Assembly (NCBI RefSeq): GCF_007846095.1
Contig: NZ_VOEI01000004.1
Span: 124,001 to 188,000 of the forward strand
From: Mucilaginibacter achroorhodeus
Lineage (GTDB): Bacteria > Bacteroidota > Bacteroidia > Sphingobacteriales > Sphingobacteriaceae
Direction of reading: 5' to 3'
Length of the DNA: 64,000 nucleotides
Shown here in pieces: positions 34,620-43,875 of the stretch (the first letter of the stretch is position 1; each line of letters starts with the position of its first letter). The position numbers were made by a program, and so were the translations under genes. Under the pieces are notes generated by a model. That model had not been told where the DNA came from, made no database searches, and saw only the letters and a program-made list of their open reading frames with translations.

Positions 34620-35711
34620 ATGAAAAAAATGATCACCATTGCGATGCTTTTTGCCATCGCTTTCAACGTTCATGCGCAATCTCACAAAACACAAAACATC
34701 ATCATTGTTACACTTGATGGCATGCGCTGGCAGGATGTTTTCCGTGGTGCTGATTCGGCCCTTATCAATTCAAAATTCACAAACGATAAAGACGAGGTGA
34801 AAAAGAAGTTTTGGGCGCCTGCCGCAGCAGAGCGTCGTAAAATGCTTTTCCCTTTTCTGTGGTCGGTTGTGAGTGAGAAAGGGCAGGTATATGGCAACCG
34901 CGATTTGGGTAATAAAGACGAAGTTGCAAACCAATATCGGTTCTCTTACCCAGGCTATAACGAGATCTTCACCGGGTTCCCTGACGTTCGCATGAACACC
35001 AATGACGCCATTGTAAACCCAAACATGAACGTGTTGGAGTTTATCAATAAACAAAAGGGATACGCCGGAAAAGTAATAGCTTTTTCTTCCTGGGAACGCT
35101 TTCCTCAGATACTGAATGTTAACCGTTCGGGCTTACCTGTTTATTCAGGCTATGCTGATCTGAAAAACGCAGATGCTAATGCCCGCTTAAAGTTTCTGAA
35201 TGATCTTCAAAAAGATGTACCGCGCTATTTGGGCGATTCGACACGGTCAGACTTTATCACTTACGAGTTTACCAAAGAATATATAAAGCAATACAAACCA
35301 CGTGTTGCCTACATGGCGTTTGACGAAACTGATGATATGGCGCATGAGGGTAATTACAAAGCTTACCTGGAGCGAGCAAGGCAAGAGGACGGTTTTATCA
35401 GAACCATTTGGGAAATGGTACAGGCAGATCCTTTTTATAAAGATAAAACTACACTACTTATAACCTGCGACCATGGCCGTGGCGAAATGCCGCTTGATAG
35501 CTGGAGAAACCACGGTGCTGATGTAAAAGGAGCTGAGCAAACCTGGTTTGCGGTGATAGGCCCTGATACAAAAGTTTTAGGCGAGATAAAGACACCTACA
35601 AGTACTTACCATAAACAACTGGCGCAAACCATAGCGCAATTGCTTGGACTTGATTTCAAAGCCAACGCAGGTCATGAAGTGGGCGAAGCTATTACAACTG
35701 TATTTAAATAA
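34620..35711 (+). CDS. Secreted alkaline phosphatase superfamily enzyme (phosphodiesterase/phosphonate hydrolase-like)
   Basis: 363 residues. A signal peptide ends at NVHAQ. Metal ligands of the superfamily are visible: Asp in VTLDGMRW, Asp/His in DETDDMAHEG, Asp-His in CDHGRGE, and a later His (NHGAD). The nucleophile is probably the Ser in FSYPGYNEIFTG, aligned with the Thr of NPP-type enzymes. The superfamily hydrolyses phosphomonoesters, phosphodiesters or phosphonates, and includes phosphonoacetate hydrolase. Placed last in the susCD arm, it may free an aminophosphonate from an ester such as a phosphonolipid, inferred from context. Periplasmic or outer-membrane exposed. Confidence 0.75.
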   Translation: MKKMITIAMLFAIAFNVHAQSHKTQNIIIVTLDGMRWQDVFRGADSALINSKFTNDKDEVKKKFWAPAAAERRKMLFPFLWSVVSEKGQVYGNRDLGNKDEVANQYRFSYPGYNEIFTGFPDVRMNTNDAIVNPNMNVLEFINKQKGYAGKVIAFSSWERFPQILNVNRSGLPVYSGYADLKNADANARLKFLNDLQKDVPRYLGDSTRSDFITYEFTKEYIKQYKPRVAYMAFDETDDMAHEGNYKAYLERARQEDGFIRTIWEMVQADPFYKDKTTLLITCDHGRGEMPLDSWRNHGADVKGAEQTWFAVIGPDTKVLGEIKTPTSTYHKQLAQTIAQLLGLDFKANAGHEVGEAITTVFK

Positions 35712-35722
35712 ATCTTTAAATT

Positions 35723-35762
35723 AAAAGGGGAATTATCCTGATGGATGATTCCCCTTTTTTTG
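35723..35762 (+). terminator. Strong terminator, usable in both directions
   Basis: AAAAGGGGAAT at 35723-35733 pairs perfectly with ATTCCCCTTTT at 35748-35758, and is flanked by T on one side and A on the other. It serves the phosphatase-like gene and, on the minus strand, the chorismate mutase-like gene. Confidence 0.85.
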
Positions 35763-35778
35763 CCCGGCAGAGGGTGTT

Positions 35779-36147
35779 TTATTTTGCTTTATCTTTTATC
35801 TCATTCTCAATCCTTAGGCTTTCTTTGTGTATGGCGTTCAAAAGCTCTTTGATAAAGTCTTCTGAGAGGCCTTGAGTTTTACCGGCCGCTGTAGACCTGT
35901 TTAAAACTTCCTGGAAACGAGAAGCCTGTAGTGGAGGGATATGATTCGCCGCCTTGTATTCACCAATTTCCTTTACCAACTTCTCCCTTGTTCCAATTAT
36001 CTCGATCAGCTTTTGATCAAGGGAGTCGATCTTTTTTCGGTTGATCTCCATAATGTTCGGAACTTTCGGCGGCTCTGTTTGTGCATAAGATGACATGCCC
36101 ATGCATAATGACACAAAGGTTGTAGCAATAATCAGGATGTGTTTCAT
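35779..36147 (-). CDS. Secreted chorismate mutase-like protein (AroQ fold)
   Basis: 122 residues. A signal peptide (ending SSYAQ) precedes an AroQ helical domain. Aligned by eye with E. coli chorismate mutase, the four substrate-binding positives are kept: Arg11 (NRKKID), Arg28 (TREKL), Lys39 (GEYK) and Arg51 (ASRFQ). Glu52 is Phe and Gln88 is Glu (SLRIEN); the latter is also Glu in yeast chorismate mutase. It would turn chorismate into prephenate in the periplasm, but no other aromatic gene is nearby. Activity is uncertain because of the Glu52 change. Confidence 0.7.
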   Translation of the reverse strand: MKHILIIATTFVSLCMGMSSYAQTEPPKVPNIMEINRKKIDSLDQKLIEIIGTREKLVKEIGEYKAANHIPPLQASRFQEVLNRSTAAGKTQGLSEDFIKELLNAIHKESLRIENEIKDKAK

Positions 36148-36157
36148 AAGGTATACT

Positions 36158-36457
36158 TTAATCGCGCGGTGAAGTATTTAGCCTGCTTTTAGAGTAAGTT
36201 TTAGATTTGGAATGGGTAATATCAACGCGATCTATTTTTAAGATGTCGCAAACAAAGTCCAATTTAATTGAATGGAGGAAATGAGCAACAATTGCTTTCT
36301 CCAGATTGCTATTGCGTTTTGAGTTGATGGATTGTTTTTCTTTTAGAAGGATCCAGATAGCAAACACCATGGCAACGGCGATCAGGAAAATAGCTAAACT
36401 CCCCCCAATGCCCGAGGGTGAAAATAACATATTTGCTTTTTCAACTGTAGATGCCAT
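36158..36457 (-). CDS. Small membrane protein, hypothetical
   Basis: 99 residues. One membrane helix (SLAIFLIAVAMVFAIWILL, about 20-38) is followed by a basic, Ser- and Lys-rich cytoplasmic tail. No family recognised. It lies 10 bases before the chorismate mutase-like gene and is probably co-transcribed with it. Confidence 0.45.
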   Translation of the reverse strand: MASTVEKANMLFSPSGIGGSLAIFLIAVAMVFAIWILLKEKQSINSKRNSNLEKAIVAHFLHSIKLDFVCDILKIDRVDITHSKSKTYSKSRLNTSPRD

Positions 36458-36576
36458 GGTATACTAAACGCACTCTTATTAAGAATGTTTTTAGTGCAAC
36501 AGTTAAAATTTTGTATTTACAAGTATGATAGTTTAATTTGAGTAGCCGACAATTAGTTTCAAGGCAATTTAATTCA

Positions 36577-36605
36577 ACAAAAAAGCCTCAGCAAAGTGCT
36601 AAGGC
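36577..36605 (-). terminator. Terminator of tRNA-Lys
   Basis: GCCTcAGCA pairs with TGCTaAGGC (one mismatch, three-base loop), followed on the minus strand by six T. It begins 17 bases after the 3' end of the tRNA. Confidence 0.8.
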
Positions 36606-36621
36606 ATTGATCAGTAACAGG

Positions 36622-36694
36622 TGACCCCGGAGAGATTCGAACTCTCGACCCAATGATTAAGAGTCATTTGCTCTACCAGCTGAGCTACGGAGTC
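36622..36694 (-). tRNA. tRNA-Lys (anticodon CTT)
   Basis: 73 bases on the minus strand fold as a full cloverleaf. The acceptor is GACTCCG with CGGGGTC, the D arm has AGCTCAGCTGGTAGAGC, the anticodon loop is CTCTTAA (positions 34-36 CTT), and the T loop has TTCGAAT. The discriminator is A and CCA is not encoded. It reads AAG lysine codons. Confidence 0.95.
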
Positions 36695-36767
36695 GTGATT
36701 ATAAGTAAATGGATGGCAAATATACTATCTGCTGACTAAATTTGCGTTAATTAAATAGGTTTAATTC

Positions 36768-37580
36768 TCAATATTCGGCTAACACGTTAAAGCCCAGCCC
36801 AACTATCCCTTCTTTTTCCCATGTACCCTGGCTTGTTTCGCGGGCTATGATGGCGCCGCTAAATAAACTTGCCGAAAACCAGATATTTTCAGCGCGACTT
36901 TCCTTTACCCATTCCAGGCTTACAAAGAATTTGTCTTCAACAACAATATTATAAGGATTAAGGTCAGCGGTAATCATATCCTGGCCTTTTTTGATAGTTA
37001 CAAATATGTTTTGATTTTGCAATAGTTGATTGGGCAGTCCGTTTTTTATCGTGTAGAAGTTCAACCGCATCGTTACCGAATCCGTCATTAGCGTTGACGA
37101 CAGCGAAGCATTAAACTGCTTTAAGTAAGTGGGGGACTTCTTGATCTTGATAATAGTGCCTATCTCGTTACCGGGCCGGCCGGTATTGAAACTGGCATTA
37201 GTATTTTTAGAGCGGGTTGTATTGCCCAATATCACCTGCTTCCATTTATGGTTGCTTACCTTTACTTCGTTTAACTGCATTGTTGCGGGCTGTAAAACAA
37301 AGTTTTTATCCCGCATATTTATTGCATCTGCTATTTTAAAAGTTAGCGGCACATAGCCCACCATTGATAGTCGTAGCGTATCGTTAGGATGATCGGAGAG
37401 ATTTAGATTGAACGATCCATCTTTGCCGGTAACCGTACCTATGCTTTTCCCCATTACGCCAACATTAACGTATTGGAGCGGAGCCTGCGTTTTCCCGTCG
37501 ATAACTTTACCTGTAAGCTCCTGCGCTTTAGCAAAAAATGCCGGTACGATAAGTAATACAATTAACAGTATACGTTTCAT
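36768..37580 (-). CDS. Secreted protein with carboxypeptidase-like regulatory domain
   Basis: 270 residues. A signal peptide ends at FFAKAQ; the next 80 residues are a CarboxypepD_reg-like beta sandwich (LTGKVIDGKTQAPLQYVNVGVMGKSIGTVTGKDGSFNL). The rest is beta-rich and unrecognised. Such domains precede SusC barrels, but no barrel follows here. Probably periplasmic or outer-membrane attached. Function unknown. Confidence 0.7.
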   Translation of the reverse strand: MKRILLIVLLIVPAFFAKAQELTGKVIDGKTQAPLQYVNVGVMGKSIGTVTGKDGSFNLNLSDHPNDTLRLSMVGYVPLTFKIADAINMRDKNFVLQPATMQLNEVKVSNHKWKQVILGNTTRSKNTNASFNTGRPGNEIGTIIKIKKSPTYLKQFNASLSSTLMTDSVTMRLNFYTIKNGLPNQLLQNQNIFVTIKKGQDMITADLNPYNIVVEDKFFVSLEWVKESRAENIWFSASLFSGAIIARETSQGTWEKEGIVGLGFNVLAEY

Positions 37581-37611
37581 ACCGGCATAGACTATGTTAA
37601 TGCCACATTAG

Positions 37612-39246
<1,635 letters not shown>

Positions 39247-39399
39247 TTACAATTTGCCGCAAAGTTACGGTAAATTGTTTATTTAATTAAGTGCGCTGAA
39301 TGATTTTGAGGTTATAGAAACTGATGGGAATTTAATCTACACGCATTACACAAGGTTGAGTATAAGCTTCTACGTTTTTTTAATTTTTATTTAAAAAAG

Positions 39400-39429
39400 T
39401 TTGTTTGATTACGAAAAAACGTATATTTA
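39400..39429 (+). promoter_or_regulatory. Possible promoter of the small ORF at 39502
   Basis: TTTG at 39400-39403, 18 bases, then TATATTTA, which matches seven of eight bases of the Bacteroidota -7 box. It points toward the small ORF and the terminator behind it. Confidence 0.35.
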
Positions 39430-39501
39430 TGGAAACGGTATAACTATTGAACAGGTTAATCCGTAAAACAATTGAGTCACTTAAAACCCCCCTTTATTAT
39501 T

Positions 39502-39588
39502 ATGGCTATTGTAGTAACCAGTCTGTTCATCGTAAATGCGTTAGTGGCGGCCAATCACATTAAAAACGGCAGCAGAAACGAAATTTAA
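39502..39588 (+). CDS. Possible 28-residue hydrophobic small protein
   Basis: ATG at 39502, TAA at 39586-39588; MAIVVTSLFIVNALVAANH and a short basic-polar end. One hydrophobic segment of about 16 residues suits a membrane microprotein. A promoter-like sequence lies upstream and a perfect terminator hairpin starts six bases after the stop, so this piece of DNA is probably transcribed, either as this ORF or as a small RNA. Confidence 0.35.
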   Translation: MAIVVTSLFIVNALVAANHIKNGSRNEI

Positions 39589-39594
39589 TCCCTT

Positions 39595-39635
39595 ACGGCT
39601 AACTTAGTAACCGAACTAAGTTAGCCGTTTCTTCT
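39595..39635 (+). terminator. Perfect 14-bp hairpin with U-rich tail
   Basis: ACGGCTAACTTAGT at 39595-39608 pairs base for base with 39615-39628 around a six-base loop; TTTCTTCTT follows on the plus strand only. It overlaps the last codons of the SRPBCC gene on the minus strand. Confidence 0.65.
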
Positions 39636-39994
39636 TCAGCTAACTTCTTTAAAGGCCCGCTTGCCAGCATCTTCATCATTATGTTAAGATCAGCTGTAAT
39701 GACGAAATTTACCTCTGTTGCATTCCCGGCAGAATTTAACTCCCACTTTAAGTCGAGATTGAAAGGCGGTTTTTCCGCAGGTACTATCCCTATCAAAGTA
39801 TAAGCTACGCGCTCTTCAATTTTTAACGATAATTTGGTTATGTTTTGAACATTGAAACTGGCAACATCTACCGTAGATTCCCAATCAGTAATGCTATCGG
39901 GCATCAGTTGCCTGTGGTTGTTCATGTCTGCTAAAAAAGCATAAACAATATCGGCAGATTTACTAATTGTAACTGCACTTTCAAATACGCTCAT
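39599..39994 (-). CDS. SRPBCC (START-like) family protein
   Basis: 131 residues. ESAVTISKSADIVYAFLADMNNHRQLMPDSI is the usual opening of a START-like helix-grip fold, which binds hydrophobic ligands. No catalytic residues are apparent. It follows pyrE by 12 bases on the same strand and should share its transcript. Cytosolic; ligand unknown. Confidence 0.75.
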   Translation of the reverse strand: MSVFESAVTISKSADIVYAFLADMNNHRQLMPDSITDWESTVDVASFNVQNITKLSLKIEERVAYTLIGIVPAEKPPFNLDLKWELNSAGNATEVNFVITADLNIMMKMLASGPLKKLAEEETANLVRLLS

Positions 39995-40006
39995 AATTAT
40001 AGATAG

Positions 40007-40648
40007 TTATTGTCCCCAGGTAGATGGTTCTTCGCGCCATTTTTTAAGCATATCTACATCGGCTGATGAAATATATTGCTTCTCTTCAGCGTATTTTATC
40101 AAAGCGTTATAGTTTGATAGGGTAAAGTACGGGCATTTGGCATTTTTAAAATTCTCGTCAGCAACGTCAAATCCGTAGCTGAATATTGCAGCGAGTCCGG
40201 CAACGGTGTAACCAGCTTCCCGCAAAGCATCAACTGCTTGCAAACTGCTTTTACCTGTGGAGATAAGGTCTTCTATTACCACCACTCGCTGACCAGGTGT
40301 TATCTCACCTTCAATAAGGTTGCCGCGGCCATGTTCTTTAGCTTTTGCCCGCACGTAAATAAATGGTAAGCCTAACTCTTGTGCAACCAATGCGCCTTGT
40401 GGTATACCGGCAGTTGCCACACCAGCAATAGCATCAACAGAACCGAAAACCTCTTGTATGGCCGAAGATAATTTCTGCCTGATGTAGGTACGTATGGTTG
40501 GATAAGATAGGGTTACCCTGTTATCGCAATAGATGGGTGATTTCCAGCCCGAAGCCCATGTAAAAGGATTAGTAGGTTGTAATTTTATTGCTTTAATTTG
40601 CAGCAAAAATTCGGCGACCTGCTGTTGGGTCTCGCTATTGGTAAACAT
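40007..40648 (-). CDS. pyrE: Orotate phosphoribosyltransferase
   Basis: 213 residues. The PRPP-binding motif is VVVIEDLISTGKSSLQAVDAL, with the substrate-binding FTWASGWKSPIYCDNR near the N-terminus and the flexible-loop KAKEHGRGN. It makes orotidine 5'-phosphate from orotate and PRPP in pyrimidine synthesis. The start codon (CAT at 40646-40648 on the plus strand) overlaps by two bases the ATG of the divergent NUDIX gene. Confidence 0.92.
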   Translation of the reverse strand: MFTNSETQQQVAEFLLQIKAIKLQPTNPFTWASGWKSPIYCDNRVTLSYPTIRTYIRQKLSSAIQEVFGSVDAIAGVATAGIPQGALVAQELGLPFIYVRAKAKEHGRGNLIEGEITPGQRVVVIEDLISTGKSSLQAVDALREAGYTVAGLAAIFSYGFDVADENFKNAKCPYFTLSNYNALIKYAEEKQYISSADVDMLKKWREEPSTWGQ

Positions 40649-41270
40649 GGCTCAAAAATACAGAATTTATATTAACGAAAAAGTGGTTTTGCTTACTGCT
40701 AAAACACCTGATCCGAGTTTGGGTTATCAAGCAATTGATGCTGAGCACTTTGATCTTAAAATAGTTTATCACTGGGCTTTGAAGCAGAAAAATAACCTTT
40801 TTTACGTGCTTTGCACTGATGCAAAAGCTTTCTTAAAACAGGTTATTAAAAGCAATTTCTTAATTGAGGCAGCGGGTGGCCTGGTTACCAATAAACATGG
40901 CGAACACCTGTTTATTTACCGTAATGATAAATGGGACCTGCCGAAAGGTAAAATAGAAAAGAAAGAGAAAACGAAGATTGCTGCTGTGCGCGAGGTTGAA
41001 GAGGAGTGCGGCATCAAAGTAAACAAGCTCGAGAAAAAGATCTGTAAAACCTACCATACTTACATCTACAAGAATGAAGTGGTGCTGAAGAAAACTCATT
41101 GGTTTAAAATGCGCTACAAGGGCAAGGAAAAACTTGTTCCGCAAATTGAAGAGGGTATTACTGATGTTCGATGGTTTTCTAATAGAGAAGTGCCTGCCAT
41201 TACCAATAACACATTCCCATCAATAATTGATGTATTAGTGAAAGAAAAGCTTATTGCAGAAAAGGTATAG
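40647..41270 (+). CDS. NUDIX hydrolase with N-terminal extension
   Basis: 207 residues from ATG 40647; the longer open frame upstream is antisense to pyrE. The NUDIX box is complete (G-x5-E-x7-REVEEECG, around residue 95-117). About 70 residues precede the NUDIX domain with no recognised motif. Substrate unknown; NUDIX enzymes cut X-linked nucleoside diphosphates. It converges with coaD, overlapping by 20 bases. Confidence 0.85.
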   Translation: MAQKYRIYINEKVVLLTAKTPDPSLGYQAIDAEHFDLKIVYHWALKQKNNLFYVLCTDAKAFLKQVIKSNFLIEAAGGLVTNKHGEHLFIYRNDKWDLPKGKIEKKEKTKIAAVREVEEECGIKVNKLEKKICKTYHTYIYKNEVVLKKTHWFKMRYKGKEKLVPQIEEGITDVRWFSNREVPAITNNTFPSIIDVLVKEKLIAEKV

Positions 41271-41715
41271 CCTCTTTAGGTATAAACTGCGAAACATCAC
41301 CGTTGTAACGGATGATCTCGCGTACAATGCTTGAGCTGATTGATGAATAACCTGGCTTGCTTACAATGAATATACTTTCAATTTCCGGCTCAAGCGCATG
41401 ATTCATTTGCGCAATAGCCTTTTCATATTCAAAATCGCTTACCGTGCGTATGCCGCGTATCATGTAATCAGCGTTTATACTTCGGCAAAAATCAACAGTA
41501 AGCCCTTCATAGGCAATGATATGTATGCGCTCGTCATACGCAAAAACAGCCCTCAGCATTTCTTCGCGTTTACTAACGGGCAATAAGCCTTGCTTGCTGC
41601 TGTTTACCCCAACACCTATATAAAATTTATCAAAAAGGTTTACCGACCGTTTAACAATGTCAACGTGCGCTTTGGTAACAGGATCAAACGAACCCGGGAA
41701 CAGGGCTATTTTCAT
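41251..41715 (-). CDS. coaD: Phosphopantetheine adenylyltransferase
   Basis: 154 residues from the ATG at 41713-41715, where the conserved start KIALFPGSFDPVTKAHVDI begins; an ATG at 41739 would add eight residues. The nucleotidyltransferase His motif (TKAHVDI here, often TNGHLDI) and the second motif YSSISSSIVREI are present. It transfers AMP to 4'-phosphopantetheine, the fourth step of coenzyme A synthesis. In many relatives it directly follows rsmD; here a NUDIX gene and a repeat lie between. Confidence 0.92.
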   Translation of the reverse strand: MKIALFPGSFDPVTKAHVDIVKRSVNLFDKFYIGVGVNSSKQGLLPVSKREEMLRAVFAYDERIHIIAYEGLTVDFCRSINADYMIRGIRTVSDFEYEKAIAQMNHALEPEIESIFIVSKPGYSSISSSIVREIIRYNGDVSQFIPKEAIPFLQ

Positions 41716-41779
41716 ATCAGTAGCATTGTTGCTCATCAAAAATAGGGAAATATTGTAATCAATAATGTGAATGAATAAA

Positions 41780-41877
41780 ATTCCCTCCCATGGGAGGGGT
41801 GCGATGGATTGTGTAGTAGCAGGGAGGGGTGATCATCGCTTTTAGAAACCCCTCCCTACACCCTCCCCGGGAGGAAT
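41780..41877. repeat. MITE-like intergenic repeat with terminal inverted repeats
   Basis: About 98 bases. Both ends begin with ATTCC(C)TCCC and run through a GGGAGGG(G)TG hairpin in opposite directions. Inside, AGGGAGGGGT at 41821-41830 pairs with ACCCCTCCCT at 41848-41857. No coding. It fills the gap between coaD and nudK. Similar CCCTCCC elements are, from memory, dispersed in related genomes. Confidence 0.6.
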
Positions 41878-41895
41878 CGCACGTGCCCGTTACTT

Positions 41896-42480
41896 TTAGC
41901 TTACCAACCCATTTATCTGCGCATATTGTAGCAGCATTATCGTCTTCGCATCTTTTATCTCACCGGTTTTCACCATCTCAAGCGCTTTGCTAAACTCAAG
42001 TTCTAACACCTCTATACTCTCGGTTTCATCTGCCAAACCGCCACCATCACTTATTTTCATGTCTTTGCTATACTCGGCTACAAAAAAGTAAAGTATCTCA
42101 GTGACCGAGCCGGGCGACATGTACGCCTCAAACACTTTTTGCAACTGTGTTATCTTGTAACCGGTCTCTTCTTCGGTTTCCTTACGAATGCAATCTTTAG
42201 GGTTATGCTCGTCTAATAAGCCAGCGCAGGCTTCAATGAGGTAACCATCCTCGTTACCATTCAAATAAGTAGGCAACCTAAACTGTTTGGTTAAGATCAC
42301 CGTGCCCTCTGCTCTGTTGTACAAAAGTATTACTGCACCATTGCCACGGTCATAAGCTTCACGTTGTTGGGCTTGCCACTCGCCATCCCTGCCTAAAAGT
42401 TCGTAAGTGGCCTTGCGTAAAGTGTACCAATTGTCTGATAACACGGTGGTCTGCAGATTTCTTACGTGGTTATTGCTCAT
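41896..42480 (-). CDS. nudK: NUDIX hydrolase, NudK-like (GDP-mannose hydrolase)
   Basis: 194 residues. The NUDIX box is of the NudK form (CAGLLDEHNPKDCIRKETEEETG) and is followed by the family mark FEAYMSPGSVTEILYFFVAEY. NudK cuts GDP-mannose to GMP and mannose 1-phosphate. It overlaps rsmD by 11 bases. The repeat that follows it lies before coaD. Confidence 0.8.
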   Translation of the reverse strand: MSNNHVRNLQTTVLSDNWYTLRKATYELLGRDGEWQAQQREAYDRGNGAVILLYNRAEGTVILTKQFRLPTYLNGNEDGYLIEACAGLLDEHNPKDCIRKETEEETGYKITQLQKVFEAYMSPGSVTEILYFFVAEYSKDMKISDGGGLADETESIEVLELEFSKALEMVKTGEIKDAKTIMLLQYAQINGLVS

Positions 42481-43018
42481 CGGTAGGATGCTTAAAAAAT
42501 GAAAAAGAAGAATGCCCGTATTTTCTTTGCTCTACAAAAGCCGGATGATTGGCCAGGTTTTGCATGCTTTGGTGTTCCACTATCAGCACACCATCAGGTT
42601 TTAACAGGTTGCGATCAAAAACTATTTTAGAAATCGTGGGGATCTTATCCAGGTCGTAAGGGGGGTCGGCAAATATGAGGTCATATTGCTCGGTTTCCAT
42701 TGCCAAGTATTTAAAAACATCAGTCTTAAAGGTTTCTATCTGCGTAAGCCCATGCTGGCGCGCAGCGTCTTTTAAATAACCTACGCAGTGCATACTTCTA
42801 TCTACTGATATGACTTTCTCGGCATATCGCGAAGCAAATTCCATAGAGATATTGCCCGTGCCGCTAAAAAGATCAAGCACGGTAATGCCTTCAAATTCTA
42901 TTTGATTTTGCAGGATGTTGAAGAGCGCTTCTTTAGCAAGATCAGTAGTGGGGCGTACTGGTAAATTCTTTGGTGGATTAAGCCGCAGGCCTTTCAGTCT
43001 TCCTCCAATTATACGCAT
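42470..43018 (-). CDS. rsmD: 16S rRNA (guanine966-N2)-methyltransferase
   Basis: 182 residues. The opening RIIGGRLKGLRLNPPKNLPVRPTTD, the SAM-binding VLDLFSGTGNIS and the catalytic DPPY (FADPPYDLD) identify RsmD. It methylates the 2-amino group of G966 in the small subunit. It overlaps genes on both sides, forming a DUF3822-rsmD-nudK unit. Confidence 0.92.
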   Translation of the reverse strand: MRIIGGRLKGLRLNPPKNLPVRPTTDLAKEALFNILQNQIEFEGITVLDLFSGTGNISMEFASRYAEKVISVDRSMHCVGYLKDAARQHGLTQIETFKTDVFKYLAMETEQYDLIFADPPYDLDKIPTISKIVFDRNLLKPDGVLIVEHQSMQNLANHPAFVEQRKYGHSSFSFFKHPTDEQ

Positions 43019-43806
43019 AGCAACAGGGCGGCTATAGCTAACAACTTGTGCGATTGTATATCGTAAGGTGCATCCAGTATGGTGATGCTGCTTAGCCTTA
43101 CCTGTCCGAAAAAGTCTTTCAGGTAATTAAAATAACCGTCGGTGTCGTTTATTTCACCGCTTAGCACAAGGCGCATGTCTTTTGGCTCAAGCTGTAATTC
43201 TTTTGCAACAAGGGCGCAAAAGTAGGCCAGCTCTTCGTGGTTTTTTATACTGAAGGTATTGTTGAAGCGTAGTTTGTTGTACTTGTAATTTACTATCGAT
43301 ACTTTATCATGCCCGATGTTCAAGTACAAATTACTGCTTGTTGGGTAGTCGTTAGGTATGGCTTTAATAAAGCCGGCATCTTTATGAAAAACATATTGGT
43401 TATCCAGGTCTTTCACAGCATAAGTTAACGTTTCGTCAGCCTTATAAATGATTACGTTATCATCATCCAGCAGTTGTGAGAAAACCTTTTCGTTGTCTTT
43501 TACATCCAGCAAGCGCGCTATCTCGTTAACCCTGCCCGGTTCGTAAAGCGATTTTGGCAGCAACGTAGCAGCTTCAGCATCAAGGCCAATGAGCACCTCT
43601 TTGTAATTAGCGGTCAGTATATCGCGCAGTTGATCAGGATCACGCAGCTCGTCTGTGTTAAAATTTTCGCCCCAAGCTAACAGCTGTTTGCCATGCACAA
43701 TGGCATAACTAAAACTGTTCACTTCAACTTGTAGGAGCAGGGTATAGCTATGCGCCTGGTTAAGGCTAAGATCGTTGCTGGTATAAAGGGTTTTATTCTC
43801 GCTCAT
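43009..43806 (-). CDS. DUF3822 family protein
   Basis: 265 residues, soluble. It resembles an actin-like ATPase fold of the PilM/FtsA kind with little of the phosphate-binding sequence left (LLLQVEVNSFSYAIVHGKQLLAWGE; LYLNIGHDKVSIVNYKYNKLRF). The family is found next to rsmD in Bacteroidota, as here. No function is established. Confidence 0.75.
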   Translation of the reverse strand: MSENKTLYTSNDLSLNQAHSYTLLLQVEVNSFSYAIVHGKQLLAWGENFNTDELRDPDQLRDILTANYKEVLIGLDAEAATLLPKSLYEPGRVNEIARLLDVKDNEKVFSQLLDDDNVIIYKADETLTYAVKDLDNQYVFHKDAGFIKAIPNDYPTSSNLYLNIGHDKVSIVNYKYNKLRFNNTFSIKNHEELAYFCALVAKELQLEPKDMRLVLSGEINDTDGYFNYLKDFFGQVRLSSITILDAPYDIQSHKLLAIAALLLCV

Positions 43807-43875
43807 GCAGTTAAAGCAAAAGTAATATTTTTTATCAATTACCTACATTAACATAGTTATTGGCATTTTTGTGCT

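Noticed and set aside
36572..36621. tRNA-linked integration (att) site
   Set aside because: The tRNA-Lys 3' end is intact, is followed by a terminator, and no integrase or partial repeat of the tRNA end is seen nearby.
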